Assembly (NCBI GenBank): GCA_018857735.1
Contig: JABMCL010000190.1
Span: forward strand, 706,001 to 770,000
Origin: Alviniconcha marisindica
Lineage: Eukaryota; Mollusca; Gastropoda; Provannidae
DNA: 64,000 nucleotides
Direction: 5' to 3'
A program made the translations under genes and the position numbers. Below the pieces are notes generated by a model that was given only the letters and a program-made list of their open reading frames with translations, was not told the origin of the DNA and searched no databases. Positions 43,986-54,452 of the stretch are shown piece by piece (the stretch's first letter is position 1; each line of letters starts with the position of its first letter).

Positions 43986-45152
43986 TTCAGTTTTCAGTGC
44001 AAGTCTCTTGGCTGTGCTTTCTCTCAGGACTGTCTGCATTGAGATCATATAAAATGCCAGTGTTGGGAGGGAGAAAGACTTTCAGTGTTTATTTGTGTTG
44101 AACTGTACAGTGAACATACCATGTACAACTCATCACAACAACTGAACTACTTTTTTCTTCTTTTCTAAATTGTTTATAGCATGTGCATTTTCACAATTTT
44201 TTTAAATTGTTTTTTAGACCATGCATCTTTCTTTTTTTCCTTTCTTTTTTCTTTTCTTTTTCTTAGGTCAGGGTGACCTTGTGTGCAATATGTGATAGTT
44301 CTTGTTCCACAGTTGCTATCAGTTTGGTGACTTCTGTTGAAGGGGAGGATATTATTTATCTTCATTATTGATTTACTTCTTTCATGTTTTTCATGTTGTT
44401 TTTGTTGTTGTTTTGTTTTTTAGTATAATGGGACAATACAAAAATGGTTTTGATTCAGATAGTTGTATGAGAATACTTCAGTCACATTGTCAGCTTTTAA
44501 AGCAGTGGTGGTTTTAGGCATGAATGTGAGTCAACACTTGAGTTCATTGTCACTACTGTTAAACAGTACCATTTTCATTTTACAGATCTAAAGAGCAAAC
44601 ATCATCGGATATCACATTTTGCATGTGGTTGTTCAAACTTCCCCACCTCTGAGTCGTCATGATTGTTATTGTGCTGGAAAATGTGTATCACGTTGTGAGA
44701 GACAATGCTGTGCAATACATCGAGAGGTTCATGTTTTTAATAGATGTTTATTCTTCTTTTGGTAGTGAGGGAAATGATACTTTTTGTGAGTGTGTGTGTG
44801 TGTATATATTTCATTCATGATGCTTTCTGTATGTTCATTTTAACTGCATGATGCTTCATAAAATGTTTGTCAATGAACAGTTTTGTGTTTCTTTTAAAAA
44901 GGGAGAATATTGTTGAATGTAAGAATGTGGTTGATTTGTTTTATATTCCCTATTTAACAACTGATGCTCTATGGTTGTTGAATTCAACAAATTGGAGGAG
45001 TTGAACACTAACTGAACAAATAGAACACTAAGTCTTATGTTTGTTGCATTTTAAGTTTTGAATTGTTACCTTGTCTCAGTGGTTCTCCAAATAAGATTTT
45101 TTCAACATTTTTTTAATTTTGCCTAGGATAATAATGTACTGTGTACACTGTA

Positions 45153-45155
<3 letters not shown>
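43986..45155. other. Non-coding, T-rich
   Basis: No exon seen. It contains a TTTC-rich tract near 44225-44265 and a short (GT)n near 44790. Strand bias is unchanged from the preceding region. Confidence 0.35.

Positions 45156-45222
<67 letters not shown>
45156..45222. repeat. (CT)n microsatellite
   Basis: About 67 bp of CT with one CC interruption. Confidence 0.95.
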
Positions 45223-45225
<3 letters not shown>

Positions 45226-45369
45226 GTAGAAGTTTATGTCCACAAGCCATTACTTGTGAAAATTACATGTGACTTTTCTTTTGTTTACATCCATATGTGC
45301 CATTATTTGTTCACCAATCTCTGCAACACCAGTTCATGTTACTGTCGCATTTGACTGTGTTCGTATTAA

Positions 45370-45581
45370 CATGCAAGGGAGTTAATTAGCGCTCAAAAGA
45401 AATCACACAAACCCAACAAGGACCTGAGCCGCCCACAGTAACTTTGACATGGAATGTGAGGAAATACAATGTACATAAACTTGCATGCCAGGTGAGAGTT
45501 ACTGTAGACGACTCAGGTCTTTGTTGTTGTGTTGTTGTGTTTGTGTGACATATTTTGAGTGCTAATTAACTCCCTTGCATG
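45370..45581. mobile_element. Foldback (MITE-like) element, 212 bp
   Basis: The left arm starts CATGCAAGGGAGTTAATTAG and the right arm ends CTAATTAACTCCCTTGCATG, exact inverted copies. Further inwards CGCTCAAAA / TTTTGAGTG, TCACACAAAC / GTTTGTGTGA, CCTGAG / CTCAGG and ACAGTAAC / GTTACTGT also pair, so almost the whole element folds back. There is no open frame. A decayed relative lies at 5620-5735. Target-site duplication is not clear. Confidence 0.82.
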
Positions 45582-46974
45582 CTGATTCTGCGTGAGTGCT
45601 CTGGGCCTCATTCTGTTTCAGATTGTGTTCATATTAAAACACTTGTTGTCAGTTTTTGTTGCCAATGTATTGAAAATGAAGCCTTTAGCCTTTTCTTTTC
45701 CCTACCCATCTCTGACATGCAGCATGCACATGTATGCATGCGCTTGCATACACATGTATGCATGTGCTTGCACACACATGCACATGCATGCATGCACCTA
45801 TGCACACACACACACACACATGCACACACCAATTATAACACAAACTCTAAGCAACACAAAATTTATTTTCTTTTTTTCATCAGCCGTTGTTAATTGTTGT
45901 CCTTCACTGCAACACAGAGGCCCATCCAACATTAGTTAAGAGTTTACATGTCCATCAGTTTCCTGTATGTGCATGAATGCATACAATGTGGTGTGGTATT
46001 CAGGTATTATCTGCACACAAACTTCAGTGGATAGGATTTAGTCTCTGCCATGTCACACAGATTACTTCAACTATAAATTATACTGACTGGTGGAAACAGT
46101 TTCAAACATTTAGCTGTAGCTGCACAGCTTGGCCATAGTCAAGCGAGTGGCAGTGAAATCTCTTTGGGTGCTGCTTTTGGTGGGTAGGTCTGGCAGGGAT
46201 GTCACTGATGGCTGCTGCCACAATTCAACAGTTGCTGCAACAACATTTTGTCATTGCAAAGTGCATGTTTCCTTTGACAAAGGTTCTGCCACTGGGTGCT
46301 GCAAAACAGATTTGGGTCAACAATTTTACTTGTTTTCACAAATGCACTGACGAGTTTTTGCTGCCAAAAGTGCCTCCCATTTTGCTGCAACAAACATTTA
46401 CCTCTGCTCTGCAAAAGAGCTGACTGGAGGACAACAAACAGAATAAGTTGCAGTTCTAGCAATTTTTGTCACTGCAGAAACAGTAGGCAGTTTTGGCATG
46501 TAACCCTGCTGGATTTGTGGCAGCAAAGTTCGACCTTGAATGTGTGTTTGCAGGACCAAATAAAATTATGCACTTTGTTGTTACAGAAATATACTCTTGG
46601 GCAACAAACTGTGAGGTGATGTAAGTAGGTAGTGACAGCCATTTTGTGTGTGTGTGTGTGGTTGGTGGTGGTGGTGGTGGTGGGGTTGTTCTTTTCTCTC
46701 TGAATATTTAGGTTACTATTTTAGTTGCTTTTTTGTTATGGGTTTCATAAGCCTAAAATTGTTGCAGCAACAACTCTTGAATTATGGCAGTGACTGCCAG
46801 TGACATGGGATGTTGATGCACCAAACTGGTGCACAGCAGTCTGCATTTATGTAGGTTTGTTCTTTAAGGTCTTTTTTAAAGTGTGTTTTTTATGTTTGAG
46901 AAATTAAATAGGAAAAGATAAAGATCCCTGGCCAATTAATGCCTTTTAGGAAAAGATACAGGTCCCTGGCCATG
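45582..46974. other. Non-coding with CA/TGCA-rich segment
   Basis: A CACATGTATGCATGCGCTTG-type alternating segment spans about 45722-45830. The rest is T-rich, with GTGGTGGTG near 46665-46682. I see no supported exon. Confidence 0.35.
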
Positions 46975-47515
46975 TCACACTATCTGTGTGTATTTAGCTT
47001 TGGGTCTTAAAAGGTCTTTGGCAATTCCTTTTACATCTCATATTTCCATCATAGTAGTTTGCTGAACTGTGCTGGAGTGAGCAGCTGTAAGGAGGCGTCA
47101 TTCTGGCTCTATGTGTATTTAGCTTTGGTCTTGAAAGGTATATGGCAAATTGTCTTTAAAGGTCTTTGGCAAATCCTTTTATGTTTCAAATGTTCATTAT
47201 CTTAGTTTGCTGAACTGTGTTTGCATCATCAGCTGTGGGAGGCAGGATCTGTGGGAGGCAGGATCTCACTGACACACCACAGGCTCTGCATGTATTTAGC
47301 TTTCGTCATAAAGCGTTCGCGGCAAATCCTTTTACATCTCAAATTTTCAATATTTTAGTTAGTGTTATTCAGCTTTGCTTGAGCCAGCAGCCCTTACTGG
47401 CACGCAATGGGTTCTGTGTGTATTTAGCTTGGGTCTTACGGGCATTAGCAAATTGTTTTACGTCTCAGATTTTCATAGTGTTAGTTCACTCAGCTGCACA
47501 CCCACAGCCTTGCAG
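46975..47515. repeat. Four diverged tandem units, about 115-180 bp
   Basis: Each unit has GTGTATTTAGCTTTGGTCTT or a variant, then GGCAAATCCTTTTACATCTC or a variant, TTTTCAT-AT-TTAGTT and CTGAACTGTG. Unit starts are near 46987, 47111, 47287 and 47416. Divergence is high, so the array is old. Confidence 0.72.
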
Positions 47516-47882
47516 ATAGAATGCAGCTGCAGGTACGGCAGGTCTGTGTTAACACAAACTAACATTCTTTTGGCAGGATTTATGTTTAACGCATACTTGA
47601 GAGATGGTGGCCAAGTTTGAATGGTGGTTTCGTTTTATGTACAGGTCACCGTCGTTACAGCCTGCGTCGGTCTTGTTTTATAGCGTGGTTCCAGTATCTG
47701 AACCCACCGTTTGTAATTCTTGATCCTTTTGTTGAGTTATGACCATTGTCATGCGTTTGTGTACAGTGCAGCTCCATGCTGAAAAGCCCAGCGGTAGTAT
47801 TGTAACGGTGTTGACCTGTACTTTTTTTAATCTTTTTTTATTGCCTGTTGGATAACACAAAAGATAAGGATAGTACACAACT

Positions 47883-47908
47883 ACCCCCCCCCCCAACCCC
47901 CTCCACCC

Positions 47909-47976
<68 letters not shown>
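47883..47976. repeat. C-rich run then (CT)n
   Basis: A short poly-C/CCACCCC run followed by about 62 bp of CT. Confidence 0.93.
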
Positions 47977-47980
<4 letters not shown>

Positions 47981-48576
47981 CCTAAGGTGACCCTATGTGG
48001 TTGGCGTGAGTCAAAATCAAGAACTGTCTATCTCTCTCCTTTTTGTTGGTCATTACTGTAGCTGTTGTTACATTTTCAGTCACACTCGCCTTTGCCTGAA
48101 CTCGCATGTTCTTATTACTTCTGGAGAGTCTAGCTTTCGGCAAGACCGGAAATGAATTATGACTGTTATTGTCAGACATTTGATTTGATTTTTTTTATGA
48201 ATCGCGTTTTGATTTCTTGTGCATAGCACATGTGAATAGATGATCAGGCTTCGTAGCCAACAAAAATCAAACTAACAATCATGTGTTCTACACCAAACAC
48301 CTACCAACTGTGTTGTTCGTAAGATGTCAATCTTGTATAATTATTATGTTCAAACCACAGGCGCCCAGCAGCAGTCATTTGTGCTACTACACCTTGTTTT
48401 AATACAGTTTCTCCTCCTATATTATTGGCAAGAGGACCAGGGTACTTACAAATGCGTGGCCTGTTTAGTGCGCTTGTGGTTCAACCCCACTCAATCGATA
48501 TGGACTGGACTGGTACGGTTTTGTTATGATAGAACATTTATACATTTACTATTTATTTTGATTGTTTTATGTACTG

Positions 48577-48582
48577 ATTAAA
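48577..48582 (+). promoter_or_regulatory. Candidate poly(A) signal ATTAAA
   Basis: ATTAAA is followed after about 25 nt by GGTGTGGCGTTTTTTGTTGT, a good GU-rich downstream element. It sits where the long T-rich bias of the preceding 10 kb ends, so it could mark the end of + strand transcription. No transcript evidence is available. Confidence 0.3.
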
Positions 48583-48754
48583 AGTGTGTCCAACATCGTG
48601 ACTTTGGGTGTGGCGTTTTTTGTTGTTGTTGTAGTTGTTTTTGTACTCGTTTTGTCTACAATCGGTGACAGCACAGGAGCAAGAATAACAGATGTTGCCG
48701 GTTGAAATACCCCCACCCTATCCGTCCGTGAATGTCAGATGCGATTGTGTACGT

Positions 48755-48842
48755 GCGCTTAATAATAATAATAATGAATGATTAGAGCGCCTAACCAGCA
48801 CAGGCCCTAAGCGCTTTGTAACCAACAAAAATCAAACTAACA
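48755..48842 (-). mobile_element. LINE-type tail, minus orientation
   Basis: AATAATAATAATAATGAATG, ATTAGAGCGCC, GCCCTAAGCGCTTTGTAACC, then AACAAAAATCAAACTAACA. The last 22 bp recur at 48253-48281, and a similar text follows the (TAA) run near 50745-50830. The (TAA)n plus GCGC arrangement is the reverse of an L2/CR1-like LINE 3' end. Confidence 0.45.
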
Positions 48843-49048
48843 GGGTTCGAGTCCAGGACGTGGCAGGATGAAAGGACTTTTTAGGTGGGGTTTTGTTTGC
48901 TGTTTTAGTGTACACTTGTTCACACTCGTCAGTGCCTGTCTTGCCTTCGTGTGCACAGCGCACACTAAGATCGTTGCGCACGATAAAAACCCTTTGTCCG
49001 CCTGTCGATAAAGGAAGGCCGGTAGTACACAAAATAAAAACAAGAATA

Positions 49049-49398
49049 ACGCATAATGGTGTGAGCCGGTTTGGCCTAGCGGTAAGGCGTTAGGCTGGTA
49101 AGCAGAGGGACCTCGGTTCGAATCCGCTTCGGCTCTCCTTTTGTCTTCAAAAATTGTGGTCTCTGGACACTGTCTTGTGACTTTGTCCCTCCCAATTAAT
49201 GAAACGTTAAAATGGTTCTCATCACTGCCCATCTTAATGCAGGAGTCATTCTGGTGGTGACAGTGTAGCGATAGGTGTAATAGTCTCCCTCTCCCCCACC
49301 TCCATAAACCCTTTTCCCCTGTCCCAAATAAGCCATATGGTTTCTGTGGACGTTAAGCACCATGTTTACTTACTAACTTACTTACTTACGCATAATGG
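49049..49398 (+). mobile_element. tRNA-derived SINE-A with intact target-site duplication
   Basis: The body (49060-49387) is flanked by perfect 11-bp repeats ACGCATAATGG at 49049-49059 and 49388-49398. The head is tRNA-like with A box TTGGCCTAGCGGTAAGGCG and B box GGTTCGAATCC. The body includes GCCCATCTTAATGCAGGAGT, and the tail is a TTACTTACTAACTTACTTAC repeat. A precise duplication implies a fairly recent insertion. Confidence 0.92.
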
Positions 49399-49537
49399 CA
49401 GCGGAATACTCGAAGCGACAATCAAGTCCTGGCTATTGCTAAGGGAAGAAGGAGAAAAAGCGAAGCCGAAGCGTGTTAGGGAACCGACAATGTTTTCTTT
49501 CAGGAGTTTTTACCTCCTGTGTATTCAAGTCTCTCTC

Positions 49538-49869
49538 GCAATGCTGCGAAGTAAGCATGGTGTTTAACGTCCACAGAAACCACAAGGCTTATTAGGGACG
49601 GGGAGAAGGGGGCATGGAGGTGGGGGAAGAGGGGGAGTATATAACTATCGCTACACTGTCACAACCAGAACGAAGCCTGCATTAAGATGGGCTGCGATGA
49701 GAGCCATTTTAATGTTTCATTAATTGTGAGGGACAAAAGTCACAAGGCCGTGTCCACAAACCACAACCTTTTTGAGAAGAAAACCGAAGCGGAATCGAGC
49801 CGAGGCCCTTCGGCTTACCAGCCTAATGGCTTGCCGTTAGGCCAAACTGGCTCACAGCAATGCTGCGAA
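49538..49869 (-). mobile_element. tRNA-derived SINE-A, inverted, with intact target-site duplication
   Basis: The body (49551-49856) is flanked by perfect 13-bp repeats GCAATGCTGCGAA at 49538-49550 and 49857-49869. In minus orientation the head reads TGTGAGCCAGTTTGGCCTAA and the B box GGCTCGATTCC. Body blocks (GGTTGTGACAGTGTAGCGAT, CATCTTAATGCAGGCTTC) match the copy at 49060. Confidence 0.92.
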
Positions 49870-50389
49870 TGTTAAACTTCGGCTAAATAGGCAGCTGTTC
49901 CAATTCGTTTCTCTCTGTTCCCGTGTTTGATAGAAACAAACAACGTGGACTTGGGCTTTGGGCCTGTGTGTCACATTGTCAATGGGCATGATTAATCAGC
50001 ACAATCCATATAAGTTCACTGATTTCGCGTAGTATTCTAAAACGTAAACCCTAGACGAGTGATTGGAGGAGTTATGCCGTAGGTGTACTGAAGATCCGTT
50101 GTTTTAAACGAATACAAATCCAGTGACTCGTACATAGTGTCTGCTGAGTTACTCGACGTTCAACATCCAGTCAGCAACACAAAAATATGAAACGCACCCT
50201 CAAAATAATCAAACAAAAAATTAACAAAAGTTGTAACATGTCAGCACCGTCCTATAAAATACAGCTTCAAAACTCGGAGACAGTTACTTCCTTAAAACTG
50301 TGACTATGTATACACCTTCGAATTTCCCAAAGAAATTAATTACAAATGCAACTTAATTTAATACACAATTACTTCTGGTTTCCATGGAC
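49870..50389. other. No gene seen
   Basis: About 500 bp of apparently single-copy non-coding sequence with mixed base composition. It includes short A-rich runs near 50180-50220. Confidence 0.3.
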
Positions 50390-50610
50390 GTAAATATTTA
50401 TTGAATCGTGTTTCGGCATTGGTCACAACTTGTCCCTAATATGTCAACTGACATCTGAGGACATTAAGCATCACTTCACCACCACCACTACACTATTCAT
50501 GCATCAGAGCTCAGGAGCTGTGTGAAAGTCGAGGCGGCCGTCCTGGGCTCCCGTCTCTAATAAGCCTTATGGTCTCTGTGGGCGTAAAGCAACATTGAAC
50601 TTGAACTTGT
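50390..50610 (-). mobile_element. Repeat-C copy (SINE-like), minus orientation
   Basis: It contains ATGGACGTAAATATTTATTG, GCATTGGTCACAACTTGTCC, CTAATATGTCAACTGACATC and TGAGGACATTAAGC, then CAGAGCTCAGGAGCTGTGTG, GAAAGTCGAGGCGGCCGTCC and a CTGTGGGCGTAAAGCAACAT block. The same two blocks occur, mostly in + orientation, at 58177-58672. No tRNA box was identified. Confidence 0.7.
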
Positions 50611-50739
50611 TCATGCATGAAGCGTCTGGACAGGTTGGTTTTCTCAACATGTAGGTGGAGATAATTTTCAATGGGGCGACCATGCCCAACAAAACGCGTC
50701 CACGGGTGGCGGATAGTGGAGTGGCCTTCAGATATCATT

Positions 50740-51165
50740 AATAATAATGTATTCTTTTACGTGCTACTTCTTCAGATTGGAGCACATAGCCATTACAAAG
50801 CAAAAAATCAAAACATAGCCAAAACGAACTAACGCGCGCGCGCGCCCGCGCGCACACACACACACGCACACACACTGAACACTGTCGGTAGGATAGCTTG
50901 AAGAGGTGATATTTCAGAGAGGTTTGAAAGATGTGTGTGTTTGATAACCAAATTTGGAAAGGGACGGTGCAGCATTACAAAAAGATCTCAGACCAAGTGA
51001 GCGCGTGCGCACCGAGGAAAGACAAAGAATTGTGGTATCAGAAGAAGAGCGTAGCTGGCGGGATGGTTTGTAAAAGTTCAGTCGAGTATCCAGGAGCGGT
51101 CGACTGAGGCGGTTGTAGCATAGAGAAGCGAGTTGTGCTGTATGTGTGAATCGATGGGTAGACAA
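50740..51165 (-). mobile_element. LINE (L2/CR1-like) 3' fragment, minus orientation
   Basis: On the minus strand an 83-codon frame reads CYNRLSRPLLDTRLNFYKPS, then RTRSLGLRSFCNAAPSLSKF. This resembles the non-LTR reverse-transcriptase C-terminal pattern RT...G.RSF..AAP.LWN, with the WN pair lost. Downstream on the same strand come a CG/CA tract, a GTTTTGATTTTTT block and a TATTATTA-type tail. Only the 3' end remains. Confidence 0.5.
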
Positions 51166-51174
51166 TGGAGAGAA

Positions 51175-51535
51175 CTCGAACTCGAACTCGAAAACTTTAT
51201 TTTACAAGGATTGTAGTTTAGGTTCAGTCAAAAACCTGTCTAACAACTAGTCCTTCCTAAGCTACTGATGAGTAAATATAAAATTACAGGCATCATTTAT
51301 GTACATATAGACATGAATGAGTGAGTGAAACGTTATACATGAGAATTTCCACACAAGACATAGCGTGTTCACAGCGCCAGGTGCACACATTCATACATCA
51401 CTCTGTTACACATTATGAGCATACAACCAGCAAATAAGGCAGTAGAACGTCTGATCAGTTCATATAGCTAGTATTGGAAAAGAAAACAGAAGCAGCCACT
51501 GCTTATCTTATAAAGAACAGTAAGAAGAGAAGCAA
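51175..51535 (-). mobile_element. Retroposon 3' end E, copy 1 (minus orientation)
   Basis: Read on the minus strand it has TTACTGTTCTTTATAAGATA, GTATAACGTTTCACTCACTC, CTCATCAGTAGCTTAGGAAG, GACTAGTTGTTAGACAGGTT, CTAAACTACAATCCTTGTAA and AATAAAGTTTTCGAGTTCGA. The same order recurs in + orientation at 60365-60708 and, shorter, at 59903-60141. It ends in an AATAAAGTTTT-CGAGTT tail, as LINE/SINE 3' ends do. Confidence 0.78.
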
Positions 51536-51544
51536 AATGAGGAG

Positions 51545-52262
51545 AGCAGAGACTCTGGACAAGGCGAGCAGAGAGCACACTTTGGACAAGGCGGGCAGAG
51601 AGAACACTCTGGACAAGGCGAGCAGAGAGAACACTCTGGACAAGGCGGGCAGAGAGAACACTCTGGACAAGGCGAGCAGAGAGAACACTCTGGACAAGGC
51701 GGGCAGAGAGAACACTCTGGACAAGGCGAGCAGAGGTAATTCTCTGGACAAGGCGAGCAGAGAGAACACTCTGGACAAGGCGGGCAGAGAGAACACTGGA
51801 CAAGGCGAGCAGAGAGAACACTCTGGACAAGGCGAGCAGAGGTAATTCTCTGGACAAGATGAGCAGAGAGAACACTCTGGACAAGGCGGGCAGAGAGAAC
51901 ACTCTGGACAAGGCGAGCAGATATAATTCTCTGAACAAGGCGAGCAGAGAGAATACTCTGGACAAGGCGGGCAGAGAGAACACTCTGGACAAGGCGAGCA
52001 GAGGTAATTCTCTGGACAAGGCGGGCAGAGAGAACACTGACTCTGGACAAGGCGGGCAGAGAGAACACTGGACAAGGCGGGCAGAGAGAACATTGACTCT
52101 GGACAAGGCGGGCAGAGAGAACACTGGACAAGGCGGGCAGAGAGAACACTCTAACAAGGCGGGCAGAGAGAACACTCTGAACAAGGCGAGCAGAGATAAT
52201 TCTCTGGACCAGAGAGAACACTCCGAACAAGGCGAGCAGAGAGAACACTGGACAAGTCGCGC
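51545..52262. repeat. 27-bp minisatellite, about 26 units
   Basis: The core is GAACACTCTGGACAAGGCG with a following RGCAGAGA. Because 27 is a multiple of three, open frames run through the array on both strands: a nine-residue RENTLDKAS/G repeat on + and Leu/Pro/Cys-rich repeats on minus (the longest 273 codons, 51508-52329). Variants with AGGTAATTCT and shortened units (ACACTGGACAAGG) break register. I treat these frames as by-products of the repeat. Confidence 0.92.
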
Positions 52263-52339
52263 AGCGTTGTTTTGAACTTTGTGTAGCTGAAGGCAGCTGG
52301 ACAGGAGAGAGCTGCAGACACTTCAGCATCTCTGTTTAG

Positions 52340-52443
52340 ATATATTCTTCAAACGTTGCTTTACGTCCACAGAGGCCATAAGGACTATTAGGGACGGGAG
52401 CCCGGGATGGCCATCTCGAATTTCACACAGCTCCTGAGCTCTG

Positions 52444-52445
<2 letters not shown>
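52340..52445 (+). mobile_element. Repeat-C fragment
   Basis: ACGTTGCTTTACGTCCACAG, CCATAAGGACTATTAGGGAC, GGGAGCCCGGGATGGCCATC and CACACAGCTCCTGAGCTCTG match the second block of repeat-C (50505-50605 and 58262-58345). Confidence 0.7.

Positions 52446-52446
<1 letters not shown>

Positions 52447-52510
<64 letters not shown>
52447..52510. repeat. (GA)n microsatellite
   Basis: About 64 bp of GA at the end of the repeat-C fragment. Confidence 0.95.
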
Positions 52511-52512
<2 letters not shown>

Positions 52513-52689
52513 CACAGAGAGAGATGTTAGCTGTCTAATAAGCCAAAACTCTGGTCGAGTAAGCTGCCGCAGACCAACTGCATGACGGTGTGCCCAACAG
52601 GAGGGGGTGGGGTGGCACTGCTACCTCCACCGTGAAATACCCCAGGTGTCCATTGACGAGTGTTTGATTATGAGCCAGAACTGCCTGGC

Positions 52690-53203
52690 GGTGATTAAGG
52701 CGTTGCTATTGTTGTTGATGATGCTGATCGCTTTTATATACAGTGCTTTTCTCCGCTCTCGGTTAGACTCACTGCGCTTTTGTCGCATGTGAATCTAAAT
52801 GAGTGACTAGCTTTTTATAACGCGTTTTTGAATATCCATCGGAGTGATCTACTTGGTTGTTGTATGGCTGGTGCCACGTGAAACTGCTGCCGTCTCGGCA
52901 CTCGTTCTGTTCAACCATTCACCATGTCACGTCACTATATGCTAAATCACATATGTAAGGCGCACGCGGCGTGTTTAGCCCAGGCTGTAAAGCCGCCACC
53001 TGCTTTTTTGGGCAGAATGGCCGGGGTCTTTTACGTGCTACTACAGTAACACGGGGGTGGAACGGATACCGAAATAAGAGTCAGCACAGAACGTTGACCC
53101 TGGAGAAGAAAATTCTCCCGCCGCTCCTGCCGGGACTCGACTGAACCCGCGACATTTCGTTCACGAGTCCGTCGCTCTAACCACTGAGCTATCCCCGCTC
53201 GCC
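52690..53203 (-). mobile_element. SINE-B, tRNA-derived, minus orientation, with head
   Basis: On the minus strand the head reads GCGGGGATAGCTCAGTGGTT, then AGAGCGACGGACTCGTGAAC and B box GGGTTCAGTCG, a tRNA-like promoter. The body has AAAAGACCCCGGCCATTCTG, GCAGGTGGCGGCTTTACAGC and GACGGCAGCAGTTTCACGTG. At its right end it abuts a truncated SINE-A, so one element inserted into the other. Confidence 0.8.
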
Positions 53204-53385
53204 GTTAGGCTGGTAATGCGGACGACGTCGGTTTGATTCCCCGCTTCGGCGCTCCTTTCATTTCAAAAGTCCTGCATTTGCGGTTTATGGACACTCTTGT
53301 GACTTTGCCACATTAAAATGGCTCTTATTGCTGCCCATCTTAATGCAGAAATCATTCTGGAGGTGACAGAGTATCAGTAGTAGAC
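53204..53385 (+). mobile_element. SINE-A fragment interrupted by SINE-B
   Basis: GCCGTTAGGCTGGTAATGCG, CGGTTTGATTCC (B box) and GCCCATCTTAATGCAGAAAT with ATTCTGGAGGTGACAGAGTA match SINE-A. The first part of the tRNA-like head is missing exactly where SINE-B begins. Confidence 0.75.
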
Positions 53386-54178
53386 TGATCTATATGTTGC
53401 TGTTTTGCACGATTGTGTACTTTATAGAACGTCCGGTTTTCGTGTTTTAATTGCTTTCCGTGTCATTTTCAAGGCAGAAACTACGTACTTACGATTTTAT
53501 TCTGAATAACGTACGTAATCAGGTAAACACGTAAGAGATCGTTTTACTGTAGTCGTCACTGGTGACAGCAATAGGAAGATTTCGAAACAAGACTGAGAGC
53601 CAGATAGATCGAGAACGTGGGGGTGATTTCGAAATAATACTGAGAGGGAGACAGATCGAGAACGTGGGGGTGTGACTCAGTGAACTGGAAAGGGGGATTA
53701 TTTTTTTTTTTGCCTTTTGAGTGTCCCACTTTCCGTCCTGGAAGGCCTGTGGTAAAATTCTAACCAGTAGAGAGATCGGTCTATCCCATGAGCTACCGGG
53801 GATCAGATCACCCACTTTCTTCCTCTTTAGACCAAAACGCAAAAATAACCCTTACGGTAGTTTCTTCTTCCGTGTTTAACGTACAGAGCACACTAATATG
53901 AGCTACAGCCTCATTTCGAAAGAACCGGAAGCTGTCAGGCTAATCGCTGCGCTGCCTTACAATAGCTCTGTCCAGAGAAACATTTGTCGACTTCTCCACC
54001 ACGCTTAATGTTTTGTTTCAGCACCCCCCAAGGTATAGAGTACTCTACAATCCGTGAAATCAGTGCGCGTTAACAGTGTAGGGCTGCTCGTTTCAAGAGC
54101 ATTAATTCGCAAAAACGTCACCTAAATCAAATGATTCAGTGTCGATGTTAAATGTGTGAACATTTTCTTTCTTTTAAA

Positions 54179-54179
<1 letters not shown>

Positions 54180-54214
<35 letters not shown>
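54180..54214. repeat. (GT)n microsatellite
   Basis: About 35 bp of GT. Confidence 0.95.
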
Positions 54215-54217
<3 letters not shown>

Positions 54218-54399
54218 GTAGTACTTTTTGCACAACTTTCGCAAAGAACGGTGAACCAATCAGGTCTGTCCTTCAACTGCCTAATCAAGTGATAGTTGAT
54301 ACGAGTAGCGCATTCAACTTGGAGGTCCACAAAGATTGACTGACTGGTGTAGATCAACGTGGCGCTTGTTGGAGGTGAAAAACAGCCTAGCTTAGAAGC

Positions 54400-54447
<48 letters not shown>

Positions 54448-54452
54448 CGTGT
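54400..54452. repeat. (GT)n microsatellite
   Basis: About 50 bp of GT with a GCGTGCGT end. Confidence 0.95.

Noticed and set aside
49061..49140. Functional tRNA gene
   Set aside because: A and B boxes are present, but the sequence continues into a SINE body, has a SINE tail and is flanked by a target-site duplication.
51468..52329. Minus-strand frames of 196-273 codons as genes
   Set aside because: They are created by a 27-bp tandem unit in all three frames, with no start context, splice sites or non-repetitive domain.
53140..53205. Functional minus-strand tRNA gene
   Set aside because: It is tRNA-like at its start but is the head of SINE-B; the acceptor stem does not close and the body follows directly.
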